From contig NC_090177.1 in the NCBI RefSeq assembly GCF_024679245.1, positions 24,530,950 through 24,594,949 of the forward strand: 64,000 nucleotides of DNA. The letters are read 5' to 3'. The notes beneath the pieces are model-generated. The model was given only the letters and a program-made list of their open reading frames with translations, was not told where the DNA came from and did not search any database. Positions within the stretch are counted from its first letter, which is position 1. Each line of letters begins with the position of its first letter. Below, piece after piece: positions 1 through 12,018 of this stretch. The position numbers and the translations under genes were made by a program. The stretch comes from Pseudorasbora parva. Taxonomy: Eukaryota; Chordata; Actinopteri; Cypriniformes; Gobionidae.

Positions 1-243
1 TCCATTGACACCAATGTTATTTCCTCTCTCAAGACCCATAAAAGGAACTAAAGATGTCGTTACAAAGCCCATATAACTACAGTGATTCTAAAATAATTTT
101 ATAAAGCGACGAGAATATTCTTTGTTTCAGATCACGTGTCAAACTGCTGAAATCACGTGACATGGCGATCCGAATTATTAGGGTAAGTAAAGACATTAGG
201 GTATGTAATTAATGATAAAATTGTCCTTTTCGGTGAACTAACC

Positions 244-875
244 CTTTAAAGGTTTAGTTCACCCAAAAATTAAACTTCTGTCATTAATTAATTACTTATG
301 ACTCATGACATTCCAAACCCGTAAGACCTTTGTTCATCTTTGGAACACAAATTAAGATATTTGATGAAAACCGAGAGCTCTTTGGCCCCCCTAACAGCAG
401 CAACGTCAAGGTCCAGAAAGTAAATTCCTTAATGTTATGAAGCCACAAGAATATTTTCGGTGCTCAAAAAACTAAAATAACGACTTTATTCAACAATTTC
501 TTCCCCTCCTTTTCAGACTCTGATGCTGTTGACGTTGTAAACACATGCAGCTCTTCCGGGTTCTATGTCGTGATGCTCATGTGAGCAGCATCAGAGACTG
601 ACACGGAAGAGAAGAAATTGTTGAATAAGGTCATTATTTGTGTGTTTTTTGTGCCCAAAAAGTATTTTTGTCACTTCATGGAGTCTCATGGAATATTTAA
701 ACAGTGTCTTTACCTTTCAGGACTTTTAACATTGTTGTCTATAGGAGGATCAGAAAGCTCTCTGATTTCATAAAAAATATTGATGTGTGTTCCAAAAATT
801 AACAAAGGTTTTACGGGTTTGGAAAGACATGAGAGTGATTTAAGCAGTTAATAGTTAATTAATAGTGAGAATTGG
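244..875. repeat. Foldback (palindromic) element, cyprinid type
   Basis: It opens with a 'ttagttcacccaaaaat' end and a 'cattccaaacccgtaagacc' block, and the reverse complement of that block returns near 810-835 ('acgggtttggaaagacatga'). A divergent partial copy ends at 246, immediately before it, so two copies abut. Similar ends recur at 5880, 9326, 31341, 36799 and 37991. Confidence 0.7.
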
Positions 876-879
876 ATCC

Positions 880-1210
880 TAAAGTTTGACCAAGATTTCT
901 ATTTCAAATAACGCTGTTCTTTTGAACTTTCTATTCATCAAATAATCCTGGAAACATGTAGTAGAGGTTCCTCAAAAACATTAAACAGTTCAACTGTTTT
1001 CAACAATAATAATAGGAAATGTTTCTTCAGCATATTAAAATGATCATGTCATTTGACCCAAAACAAATAATTTTTGTCTTCACAGGAATAAATTACATTT
1101 TGAAATCAAATAGAAAAGATTTCTTTTAAATTCTAATAATGTTTTCAAATATTACTGTTTTTACTCTATTTTTGATCAAATAAGTGCATCATTGGTGAGC
1201 ATGAGACTTT
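880..1210 (-). repeat. Dispersed ~350-bp repeat family, reversed copy
   Basis: It has the same internal blocks as 47741-48088 in the opposite orientation, including 'ttcttttgaactttctattc' and 'ttcaactgttttcaac'. It is truncated at both ends. Confidence 0.65.
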
Positions 1211-2699
1211 TTTTTTGTTTTTTACTTTAAAAAATCATACTGACAATACCGTATAGCGTTTATGCCTTACTGAAGGCCAGAAGAGACTAAAAAAGTGAGA
1301 GGTAGTGACTAGTCATGTGTGGAGTATCCGGTTGTAAATACGGAAGCGGTCTGTCTATGTAGTCCTACAGATTTCCTCTGAGGTCCCAGCCAGGAACTTG
1401 TTTTGGAATCCGGGAGGCTGCTGCTGCCTCCACGTTTTTCAGCCAACACTCACTTCACAAGCTACATCCTGTGACTCACCATATCAGAGTCATGTTGAAC
1501 AGTAACATTAGTTCCTGGCCTAGCTTTTTTGCTGATTCCATCAGCGTGACCCACATACATCAAAAGAATGGATTTTGAGCGTCATTCAGACTTCCAGGAT
1601 GCCACTCAAAGATTTAGGCTGTGTGTACGTATAGAGTTCTTATTTACTTCCTGTGGCTTATTGTTTGCCATATTTAACTCCCACTAACCAGTTATTCAGA
1701 AAACACACATTGCTTCCCTGAACTGACCACAATTCTTCTGGATGGTTTGCTGTTTCAATTCTGAAAACATGATAAGAGCCATGTTATCCTAGGAGCCGAT
1801 TATTGAGCAACCCATTTAAAAAAAACTGAATTTCACAATAAAGTAGTTTTGAAGGACTTTTGTGCTCTGCAAACCTGACTGGAGATTTTATCAACATAAA
1901 AATGTACAGGATAAATCCAGGTGTGCAATAGGTTATATACATCTTAGTGACATCACTAAAGCTAGATAACTACGGGTATCACACAGCTCAGTAAGAATGG
2001 GATTGTACTCCCGAAGGATAAAGACCCTGCTTTTATTCTGAGTCAACAGCTGTATTTTATGAGTCACAATGTTCTCAAGCTGAGCTCATGATGATGCTTG
2101 CTGGTTTCGAATGGAAATCATTTGTTCTTTGCTTTGGCCTCACTGATCAGATGTTGGCTAAATAATGCAATCCATCTGTGCAACGCTCCTGTTAGAGGTG
2201 GGAGCTTGCCGTCATCTGATTCATTACACAACCAGTGAGTTCAGTGTTCACCCTCCCTCACAGTCATAACGAAACTATGCTGGCTGAAAAGTGGCCACTG
2301 AGCAGAGTGACGCAATGTGGCAAATCCTGTATTTTAGACATTGTGGCAAAGAGAGAGTATTTATTTGACATTTTGTGAGTCAGTTAGGGCAGAGATATCA
2401 AACTGCTCCAATATTCATCCCCTGGCTCTCTATACAAGAGAATGAAATAATGACTTCAACAGTGGGCCTTAACCGCAAAGCTTAGGAAAGAGATATAATA
2501 AAGTTTCATGAGCTCTACCGTATGGACTTCAGTTCTGCCTCAACCATGAATTTCTTTGTAAATCATTTGTACATCTACTGAATTGAAATTGACTATTTAC
2601 ATAAGAATGGCTTTACCAGTATCATTCAAAAGAAGTGAGGTTATCTCTTATGTCCACCAAGGCTTTTTATTTCATCAATAATACAGTACATATATATAA

Positions 2700-3070
2700 T
2701 ATATAAAATGTTATTACAATTTCAATGGTTTATTTTTAAAAATATTTATTTTAAAATGTAATCCCTGTGATTGCAAAGCTGGATTTTCAGCATCATCAGT
2801 TTTAAGTGTCACATGATCCTTCATAAATCATTCTAATATGCTGATTTAGAGCTCAAGAAACATTATTTTAAACACAGTTGTGCTGCTTAAACATTTTTGT
2901 GGAAACCGTGATACTTTTTGAAAATAGAAAAATTCAAAAGAACAGTATTTATTTGAAACAGAAACTTCTTCTGTTTCTAACATTATAGTAAAATCATAGG
3001 TCAGGTTTGATCAATTTAATGCATCACTGCTGAATGTAGTGTAGCATATGTTTAATAAAGTTCATTCTGA
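2700..3070 (+). repeat. Dispersed ~350-bp repeat family
   Basis: It carries the blocks 'ttttcagcatcatcag', 'tcacatgatccttcataaat', 'gttgtgctgcttaa' and 'gatcaatttaatgcatc' in the family order. Confidence 0.7.
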
Positions 3071-4093
3071 CAGTGTTTCGAGACTCAAATTAAAAGCTAT
3101 GGTTTATGTAAGGAAACAACATGTTTTGTAAAGAGTTGTGTCAGAATGTACCTATTTACAGAGCATTTTTAAAGGTGGTACATGGTGTTCATAAAGACAT
3201 TCATAAAGGTTTATTACCTTTATGAACGTTGAATGTAATCTGTTCGAGTTAGATAACCTACCCAGAAAGTCACCAAACTAACAAGGTTGGGAACTGTGTT
3301 GACAGACTGCAGGGTTATGACACCCTACAACTCACTGTGACACTCACCTCTCCTCAATCTGAAATGCCATGTACATTTTGACTAATGTAACAAATGGCTG
3401 TTTGTTATATAACTATAGGCAATTTCACTTTCAGTGTTTACATTTCAATTCATTTCAATGATCATTTGTTTTTGTCATTGTTTTAAAATATGGTGCGAAA
3501 TGGTTGAAGAAATATTCAGTTTTTATTCCAATATAAATATAGATTTTACGTTTAAATAAATTCTAAGCATATGCAAGCAATCCATTAATTTGACTAAGGC
3601 ATTTTTCATAGTCCAATACATGACTAAATATGATTATGCATCTTTTGTTCTTTTGCCCATTACTGTGAGGAAACCACTGAAACATTGAAAAAATTCCATT
3701 CAAACTGGACAAAATTGCAACAACCAAAAAATATTATTTTTTATTTAGGTAACTGATAATTCAACATTATTATTTTGAATAATTGTAGACAATCTAGATT
3801 AATGTAGGTTTTACATAAATAAATTCAAGTTTCTTTAAGTTACATGAAATGCAAGAAATGTGATTCAATATATAGTGTTTTATAAATCTTCTGAATAAAA
3901 CAGACATGATTACATTTAAAAAGCACACTTATCACATTTGGTCTATTTCTAAAATCACAGAATAAATCTCAAACGAATATAAGTGACGTCTAGAACAACA
4001 AAGAGAACATGTAAACAGTCACGTAGTGGAATATAAAAGAAGTTCACAATGTGGAGATTTGCTTCATTCATATAAATGTATATGCTCTCACCA

Positions 4094-7000
4094 TCACATG
4101 TTTTTTTCACAGAACACAACTCTGTTTTCCAAACGGGCACGTTCAGCCGCGAACACTAGTTTATGACTTGCTAATGTCTCCGTAGGACCTGACCTAATCA
4201 GAGTTGGGTCCTTATTCTATATTGAGAAAGAGAGAAGAATTGGGAATGATCAAATTACTCAGATTCTACAACAAATACAGATAAAATAATCGTACAGATT
4301 TATCGTCTTACCATAACAGCTGCAATGAAGGAGTTGATAAGGTGAAAATCTGCTGATCCGTGACCCCCTTTATCAAAGTTACCTGGAACTGTTGTGTCTG
4401 CGGTGTGCTTTGTGGTCCTATTAGTGAGGAATTCAAACACTTTGATCTCATGTCCATCATAGGACAGTTCCCCCTTGTGAGAGAATTAAAAAATGGGTGT
4501 TAAACCCCCTTACAGTCATCAAAGTGCTGGGATGTTGACACAAAAGAGCATGACGTCCCACCTTACTACCATGGATAGATGTCCTGCGTTTACATATTTC
4601 CTCTGTAAATGCTACCATGGTGAATGCGGCAGTCAGGCCTCCTTCAAATTCCATGGTCACTACCTGCAATAAATGAATTCATAAATAAAACAATATACTT
4701 TGATAATGACAGGAAACATCATTACAAGTAAGTATATACTGTATAAGATTCTACAACCTGATTGGAGCACACATCATTGTCACATTCGTAGACACAGCGG
4801 CCATAAGGTCCTGTTCTGAGGGCTTCAGTCACAGATTCAATATCAGGAACCGAGTTGCTGCAAATCACTGAAACTGGCCAGCCAACATTGCCCTGATTTA
4901 TGGATAACAAGCAATAAATAAAGTATATGTTGTTTTTGTGTTATATATATCATATGATAATAAGCTTCAAAAAGCAGAGTACACAGTTTTGGGGGTGGTA
5001 AGATATTTTAATGTTTTAAGAGGAATTATTATATGTTCACAACATCTGCATTTATTTGTTCATAAATACAGTAATATGGTGAAAAAAAAAAAAAATGATT
5101 GTAATTTTTCCCCATTCCTCCAGTCTTCAGTATCACATGATCATTCATAAATCATTCCAACATGCTGATTTCCTGCTCATCTCTTATTATTATTAACAAA
5201 CATCTCTTATTATTATTAACAATATTGAAGACTTTTTGTTGAAACAATATTGAAAACTATAATGCATGTTTTTCAGGATTCTATAGAAAGTAAAATAAAT
5301 CTTTATTTTAAAAAAATAATCATTTGTAACCTTATAAAAGTACTTGCTGACACATTTGAGCATTTTTAATGTGTCCATATTTAAAAAAAAGTTTCTAAAA
5401 AAAAACCCCAAAGTCTTACTGACCCTAAACTTTGAAACGGTAATATACATAAATACTTACACTTTTCACTCGATCCAGGTAGATTTTCTTTGCAGAGTAC
5501 GCACAATCCCCCTCTACAGGACAGTCTAAACAGCGATTTGCAGCCTTTGCTGGCTATGAAAATTGTGAAATAATTATATAATTTTTTTTTTTTTAAACAC
5601 ACAAATGCAAATATTTTCATTTAATAGTTAAAAAAGATAATACATAATAATAAAATATCCAACCTTGTTCTCTTTAGTGAAGTGGCCAAGCGAGCCAAAT
5701 GATGAAACTTTTAAACACCTGTAAAATAAAATCCCAAAAATGATTATTTCAAAACCTTAAAATGTAAATAATGATGCATGAAGGAGCTGAGTAAATGATA
5801 TTTTTTAGAAAGGCGTGTCAAAAAAAGCAGATGCAAAAAGACAGAGCTAAAACTTAAGAGCCTTTTCTATATTAGTTCTATAACCCAGTTCACTCAAAAA
5901 TGAAAATTCTGTCATTAAGTCTTGTCATTAAAAGACATATTCCATGTGACTCCAGTGGTTCAACCTTAATTTTATGAATCGACGTGTTGTAAAAACAGTG
6001 CAGCGTGGTGCTCATGCGAACAGCATCGGCTGACTCGAAAGCGATGCACTGTTTACACCGTATACTATGACGTTTGTTTTTGCTCAAAAAAAGTATTCTC
6101 GTGGCTTCATAAAATTAAGGATGAACCACTGGAATCACATGGATGATTTTAACATCTTTACTACCTTTCTGGGCCTTGAAAGTGTTAATTATATAGCTGT
6201 CTATGGAGGTGTCAGAGAGCTCTCGGATTTCATTTTCATTTGTGTTCCAAAGATGAGTCTCACAGGTTTGGAACGAAACGAGGGTGAGGAATTAATGGCA
6301 AAATTTTCATTTTTGCGTGAAACAACCATTTTTTGCAATCCGCCTGCTAAACATATAGAGAAACACTGATAAAAGAAGATAAGACATTCCATTCATTCTC
6401 TCAATCAATGCATTATTACTCTTTCTTCAGCTCAGCTCTATCACATGTGCGCAAGTCATGTGAGATTAAGTGTACCTTCGTCCACCAGCCCAATGATGAA
6501 TCAGATCCAAATCATGGCAAGATTTGGCTAACAGAGCGAAAGAGCTTTCTGCCTCGTTTCTCCAGTTCCCTCTGACAAAGGAGTGAGCAAAATGATAGAA
6601 CCCCACCTATCAGAGAAGACAGGGCTGAGGCGACACAAAGAGACACTGCACGCAGCACACGCACACTGCAAGTTTATTTAAACACATCCTACCGGTTCGT
6701 GGTGCTGAATGTGGATGACATCGCCAATCACGCCGCTGTCAATCAGCACCTGCATTGTAGAAAGAAAAAAATTGACATGTCTTCTTTTGCCTGAGAGCTA
6801 GCATGATTGTGTATTAGGATTTAAAGGAAAGTGTAACTACTTTTATTTTGTGGATCACAGGGTCGTATCGGAGAACATGGCACACCGTGAGCATGACACC
6901 ACACTGAATGCAAGTCTCTACAATCTCTGTGCAGTCCTCCTCTGTGACCTTTGACACCAATATAATACAATGAATTAATCATTTTTTTAATTTAATAATA

Positions 7001-7686
7001 AAATGCAATCATACACAAATCTATATATCACACTATATCACCAATGTTTGTGTCAATAACATCTAGTATGAGAGTAAAAATCTTGTTTATGTACTCTTTG
7101 TATTAATGGTGGTCTAATATGCTTTTGAAAACTTAATATAATACATTTTCCTCATAACTTTTCCAACTTATTAACATATATTATGTATAATAAATAGTTT
7201 ATACAGTCAAAACAAAGATTTTTCCGTTATTTATTTATTTTACTAGTGGATGCAGGACACTGTAGTTCATTAATGTAAGTGAGGAGGGCAAAATAAAGTA
7301 AACTGTGACTTATTATCCCCAAAAATTCTTCATACAGTGGACTACCAGTAAAATTGATAAAATATTTGGGACCAAAATAATCCAGACACTTTGACCTGAC
7401 CATGTTTTGCTTAAGTGTTTTTTCTTTAATTGCTAATGCGACCTTTTACACCACAGACTGAACGAAATGAAGCTTTGCTTGGTAAATGGTTGACCAATAT
7501 TGGTATTATCTAATAGTGTATTTAAATTTAACAGCTGACAGCTGATTGGTTGATTGCAATCCATTACATTCATTACATAACTCCGAGTTTGTCATATTTT
7601 ATAACCATTTTCTAATCTAGCAAATAAACTGTGATAATGTACACAGAAAATGTTTAAGCTGTCTGAATACATTTTGGGGTTAACTC

Positions 7687-7775
<89 letters not shown>

Positions 7776-9059
7776 TTGTTACATTTATGTAGCACTTTTT
7801 CTAGATTTACATTTATGCATTTGGCAGACGCTTTTATCCAAAGTGACTTACATTGCATTCAAGGTACACATTTTTTTTACATTATTGTATTACTTTCCCT
7901 GGGAATCGAACTTATGACCTTGGCGTTGCTAGCGCCATGCTCTACTGGTTGAGCTACAGATGCTCAAAGCGCTTTACATACAGAGGGGGGATATCCTCTA
8001 CCACCACCAATATGCAACATCCGTCTGGTTGATGCGATGGCAGCCATATTGCGCCAGAACACCCACCACACACCAGCTGATTGGTGGAGAGGAGGTAGAG
8101 TGGTTAAGCCAATCAGGATATGGGGATGATTAGGAGGCCATGATGGACAGGGGCCAGTGGGAAAATTTGGCCAGGATGCCGAGGTTACACCCCTACTCTC
8201 CTTCCGAAGGAAATGCTGGGATTTTTAATGACCACAGAGAGTCGGGACCTTGGGCCCCGGTATTTAATTCCTGAATGAATGTGCGTTTGGAAAGAGTCAG
8301 TTGAACAAAAAAAAACATTCATGAAGTCAGTCACTTGCTTCGTTCCTGAATGAACAAGCCGTTTTAATGTATCGGTCAAGGAGCCTTTTGGCAAAAAGAC
8401 ACTTACAGCCATTGGTTTCTCCAGCAGTACATGGTAGCCTTTCTTAGCTAAAGCCACAGCAGGGTCCTGAAGAACAAAACAATGGTTGGACACTGAACCC
8501 ATTTAAAGCAGGCAACTTGAACTGACAGTTAAATCAATCATTAATGAGTAAAAAAAATTGCTAACCACACACCATGCTGGTCTAAAAAAACTATCATGTG
8601 AACATTGACCAAACACAAACCTTGTGAAGACGATCGGGAGTGCAGATCAATACAGCATCTGCAAATTTCTCTCTCTCTGCTATACAATGCCAATCTATGC
8701 AAAAAGCAAACAAATGTACTTTAAACCTAACTTCAAATTGTAACTAAAATCTGGGAAACTAAGCTGGACATACCATTAAAAGTGTTTTGCTCAGCTACTT
8801 TGTGACGTTCCTGAAGCTTCTTTCGAGCAAAATCTCTGGGGTCAGCAATTCCTACTACCTAATACGAGCAAACAAATATCCTCATGGTTAATTTTATTCT
8901 GGTGTTGTTGAAATAACAGAGGAGCTGACTGTTGATGTGACTGTGAGAATAAAAGACAAATCATACCCGCATGCGGTCAGGATAAATCACTGCATAGTCT
9001 GAATAATTTTCTCCTCTGTTACCAGCTCCAACCACGATAACATCCACAGGCGATGACAT
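4094..9059 (-). CDS. Gfo/Idh/MocA-family oxidoreductase (YteT-like), 13 exons, 425 aa
   Basis: Exons in coding order: 9059-8967, 8858-8774, 8694-8621, 8466-8407, 6948-6841, 6749-6693, 6606-6476, 5718-5664, 5553-5461, 4892-4758, 4663-4562, 4473-4312, 4216-4094. All junctions are GT/AG, phases agree, and the total of 1278 nt ends in TGA. The N-terminal Rossmann fold shows GAGNRG (residues 11-16) and [12 protein letters not shown] (100-102) is the signature of this family, with the lysine in the active site. The C-terminal half has [10 protein letters not shown] (about 189-198) and a cysteine cluster (C229, C232, C237, C285, C289, C294) within RCLDCP and [10 protein letters not shown]. Family members oxidise or reduce sugars, inositols or related polyols with NAD(P); the substrate here cannot be read from sequence. 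There is no signal peptide or membrane segment, so it is probably cytosolic. I recall a zebrafish homologue under a clone name (zgc:154075) but am not certain of it. A polyadenylation signal (AATAAA on the minus strand) lies at 3740-3745. Confidence 0.93.
5000..5445 (+). repeat. Dispersed ~350-bp repeat family, intronic copy
   Basis: It lies between exons 9 and 10 of the oxidoreductase gene. The blocks 'tatcacatgatcattcataa' and the terminal 'cttactgaccctaaacttt' are present. A short internal duplication of 'catctcttattattattaac' is visible at 5180-5220. Confidence 0.7.
5880..6330. repeat. Foldback element in an intron of the oxidoreductase gene
   Basis: The left end 'agttcactcaaaaatgaaaa' at 5889 is answered by 'attttcatttttgcgtgaa' near 6305-6325. 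Between exons 7 and 8. Open frames inside it are by-products of the repeat. Confidence 0.7.
7691..7775. repeat. (AAT)n microsatellite
   Basis: About 28 units of a trinucleotide in the intron between exons 4 and 5 of the oxidoreductase gene. It produces long artificial poly-Asn or poly-Leu frames on the two strands. Confidence 0.98.
7782..8256. repeat. Dispersed fish repeat interrupted by a SINE
   Basis: The segment 'tttatgtagcacttttt' continues, after the SINE, with 'gctcaaagcgctttacata' and an ordered block (about 7965-8250) ending 'gaccacagagagtcgggacc'. I recognise this sequence as a common fish repeat from memory. The SINE splits it. Confidence 0.65.
7801..7961 (-). mobile_element. tRNA-derived SINE
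   Basis: Read on the minus strand it begins with a tRNA-like head: an A-box-like stretch 'TAGCTCAACCAGTAGAGCA' and a B-box-like 'AGTTCGATTCC'. It then runs into the fish SINE block 'ctttggataaaagcgtctgc'. This is a retroposed tRNA-like promoter, not a tRNA gene: there is no acceptor stem or 3' half. Confidence 0.8.
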
Positions 9060-9325
9060 TATAGCAGACCCCTGCAGATTTACCAACATAGCTTTTATTT
9101 TTTTAAGTTTCTATTTTTTTACTTCCTACAATCAAATAATCAATAAATACTAGACATACATACAAAATCGGTTGACACCTTACCTTGCAAAAGTCTTAAG
9201 ATCTGTGGCTGGGAGTAGGACTTTGCTTTATAGGTTTGTCTTCCCTTTAACTTTACAGGATTATAAAGGTCAAAGTGACTTTATGATGGGTTAAGATACT
9301 GGTTACCAGACTGCAGTAAATTATT

Positions 9326-9526
9326 AAAGGGATAGTTCACCCAAAAATAGTAAGATATTTGGAAGAGTTTGTAACCAAGCAGATCTCAGCAGCCATTGAC
9401 TACCCTATGGTAATCAATGGCTCCCGAGATCTGCTTGGTTACAAACATTTGTACTCAGCAGAACTAAGAAATTCATACAGGTTTCGGACAACTTGAGGGT
9501 GAGTATTGAGGGTGAACTATCCCTTT
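9326..9526. repeat. Short, well-preserved palindromic MITE-like element
   Basis: The 201-bp unit starts 'aaagggatagttcaccc' and ends with the exact reverse complement 'gggtgaactatcccttt'. The arms pair through most of the length (around 'accaagcagatctc'). It lies about 270 bp upstream of the oxidoreductase start, in its 5' region. Confidence 0.85.
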
Positions 9527-9709
9527 AAGTCCAAAGTGGCCTTTTAGCATGGTATTAATGATAAATCAAATATTTGCAGTGACAAACAAAATAATAGACT
9601 GTGAATCTGAATGGCAGAGACGTGAACTTGTCTTTTGTAAACCGATCAGATGTAATATTATTTGTATAAGGGACGGGTGACGTGTTTTTATGCGGTAACG
9701 TTAACTTAC

Positions 9710-9765
9710 CTTACATCGAGCTCCGCTTTAACACAATAAGTTACGTTAGCAACTCACATTGGATT
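9710..9765 (-). promoter_or_regulatory. Possible 5' noncoding exon and promoter of the oxidoreductase gene
   Basis: The coding start at 9059 is preceded on the minus strand by an acceptor-like CTGCAG just upstream, at about 9072, so a noncoding first exon is expected further upstream. A donor-like AAG/GTAAGTTAA ends at 9710, in a stretch (9660-9790) that has more CpG than its surroundings. The link between the two is inferred, and the outer limit is approximate. Confidence 0.3.
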
Positions 9766-9799
9766 CTTAATCCTGAATCGGGTTACGATCACAACATAT

Positions 9800-12018
9800 G
9801 TGCGTGATTACCTGTATGAATACAAACTTCGCCTGTGGTTGCATATATGAATATATGTAAAACAAAACATAAAGGCAGTTTAGGCTGACATGGGCTGTTT
9901 CTGATGGCTTGAACGCTCGGCCCATTCACAATGGATTCGTTACTTCCTTGTTTACGTTTGAGCGATGACGTTAGAATGACGCAAGGGCAACGCTCGAAAG
10001 AACATGCCATCGTTCCATTTTTTTTTTCACGGAACAAATACATTTTTTGAAAAACATTCTGTCCTAAAATGACAAGAAACACCATAAAAGCACTATCATA
10101 AATGATATATGGTTCGTGTCCTATCTTACGAATTTCTGGTGGCTACACAATACAGCTGGTTTAAGAAAAGGCTGACATTTTGAGAAACATTTTGATGTTT
10201 AAAAGTAGCCTAGTAATGTCAAATTAATTAAAAAAAAAAAAAACGGTTTGAGTCGGGACTTTTTTTAATGACGTTTGCACTTAAGTATTTTTTCTTCTTC
10301 TTCTTACATCTAATATTTGCACTGATTTATGTTTTCTGTCCTAGTTTTGTTTTCTTATTTCATATAACGCATCTCACCCTTTCTACCTCTAACTATAAGT
10401 TCAGGTTATTAAACTATTCTTTAATAGCCTACATTGTAGGGCTATTATTGTATCTATTGTAGGGCTTACTGTTTTTCAGGACAATTTGATACTACGTAAG
10501 GTTTATGCCACAGTCTTTCCATTTATTTTTCAGTCCGTACCATTACTTCACGTTGCTCATTTGTGTATCGGTTTTATTTTAATAATGTAGGGGGTTTTGC
10601 ATCAAGATCACCTGAGGCAGTACTCCCTCTTGTGGAGGCAGTGATAACTACAGCTGTCAGAATTGAATCGGTAATATATTATAGGCTAACTTTTATTTTA
10701 GTTTTTAACTAAATCCACAATGACAAACAAAACAAAACGTTTTATTTTTATTTATTTATACAAAACGTATATAAAGTTTTAACAAAAACTCTATTATTAT
10801 TGTTTTATTCTGTCTATGTTATATACTGGATTTCTTTATAAATACTCACCCACAAGTGTGTCACCACAGACACCTAGCAGCCGCTTTATAAAATTTGCTG
10901 ACAAGACAGTGTTGGTGGACTCATCACACGAGCCAAAAAGTACAAAGAGGCGAGAGTCAGTTGTGGTGTACAGAGTGGTGGAATCTCTTCTAAGAAAGAC
11001 AAGAAAGAAAGCGATAATGACTAAACTTGAGTATTCTTTGTTTTTGAGGCCTGGGAGACAAACATCCTAACTAGAACCACAAGACTGAAGCTTTGTCAAC
11101 AACAGTACACCAAGCCTAGTGTCCCCTCCGCAAATCAGAAAACTGCTGAAGATACTGACCCACTTTTCTTCTGCTTGTTTCTCTGGTTTGCCCCGTTTGC
11201 CTGTGCCTTGGACTTTTGGCAGTATCTGGATTATTAACCTTGTGTTTTTGACTTTATGCATGTAATGGATTATGAGTATGAATTGTACTCAAAGCTTGCA
11301 TTTGGATCTCCTTGGCATGTCTCCAAGCAGTTGTAAGTGTAACACTTACACTCACCAAGGCACTTATTTCATGAAATATACAGCAAAAACAGTCATTTAA
11401 AATAACTGTTTATGTATGTGTGTATATATTATTTACTTTTTTAATGTAATTCGATTGCAAAGCCGAATTTTCAGCATCACTATTCCAGTCTTCTGTGTCT
11501 CGCCATCCTTCAGAAATCCTTATATGCTGATTTGCCACTCAAGAAACATTTCTTATTATCATCCATGTTAAAAACAGTTGTGCTGCTTTATTTTTTGTGG
11601 AAACTGTGATACTATTTTTTTAGGATTCTTTGATGAAAAGAAAGTTAAAAAGAATAGCATCTGTTTGAATGTTATTTGTGTTGGAACATTGTAAATGTTT
11701 TTACTGTCACTTTTGATAACTGTCACTCCCTAAATAAAATTAATTTCATGAAAGTCATAAAACAAACGGTAGTGTATATGTCAGACAAGACTACATCAAA
11801 TTATAAATATTGACTAAACTTTAATAGATTAAAAAACACAAACACTATAAAAAAAAGTTTGTACACAAAGGTATATTGTAAGAGACTGTAAGTTGCAATC
11901 TGCATTCTTATTTTTTAAAATGTGTGCCTGATTAACCATAAATTAATAAATAAAGAAAACATACAAACCATTATGTCACCATCAGTTCACAATTAAACAT
12001 CTCATGCATGTTTCATCT
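9800..12018. other. Interval between the oxidoreductase and ttc34 genes
   Basis: The right end is the ttc34 3' UTR; a possible ATTAAA signal lies on the minus strand at 11820-11825. A copy of the dispersed ~350-bp repeat occupies about 11440-11740. The stretch 10816-11260 has short open frames on both strands but no recognisable domain. From 9800 to 10800 I see nothing beyond AT-rich sequence. Confidence 0.5.
11440..11745 (+). repeat. Dispersed ~350-bp repeat family
   Basis: The blocks 'ttttcagcatcactattcca', 'aacagttgtgctgcttta' and 'aggattctttgatgaaaag' follow the family order. Confidence 0.7.

Larger units (their letters stand above)
1..4093. other. Region downstream of the oxidoreductase gene; repeats, no gene seen
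   Basis: The part next to the gene (about 3700-4093) is its 3' UTR. Further left lie the end of one foldback element (1-246), a second foldback copy (about 244-875), and two copies of the dispersed ~350-bp family (about 880-1210, reversed, and 2700-3070). From 1210 to 2690 and 3070 to 3700 I see no open frame, RNA gene or repeat that I recognise. Confidence 0.6.

Noticed and set aside
1318..1560. CpG-containing stretch near the left edge as an exon
   Set aside because: Short frames only, no splice sites with matching phase and no known domain.
7592..7952. Poly-Asn and poly-Leu open frames
   Set aside because: Both are produced by the (AAT)n array and flanking SINE; no splice or start context.
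7801..7961. Possible tRNA-Ala-like gene on the minus strand
   Set aside because: Only the tRNA-like head of a SINE; the rest runs into the SINE body and cannot form a cloverleaf.
10816..11261. Opposed open frames of 64-84 codons between two genes
   Set aside because: A faint resemblance to a reverse-transcriptase 'KFAD' motif was too weak to call, and there is no other support.
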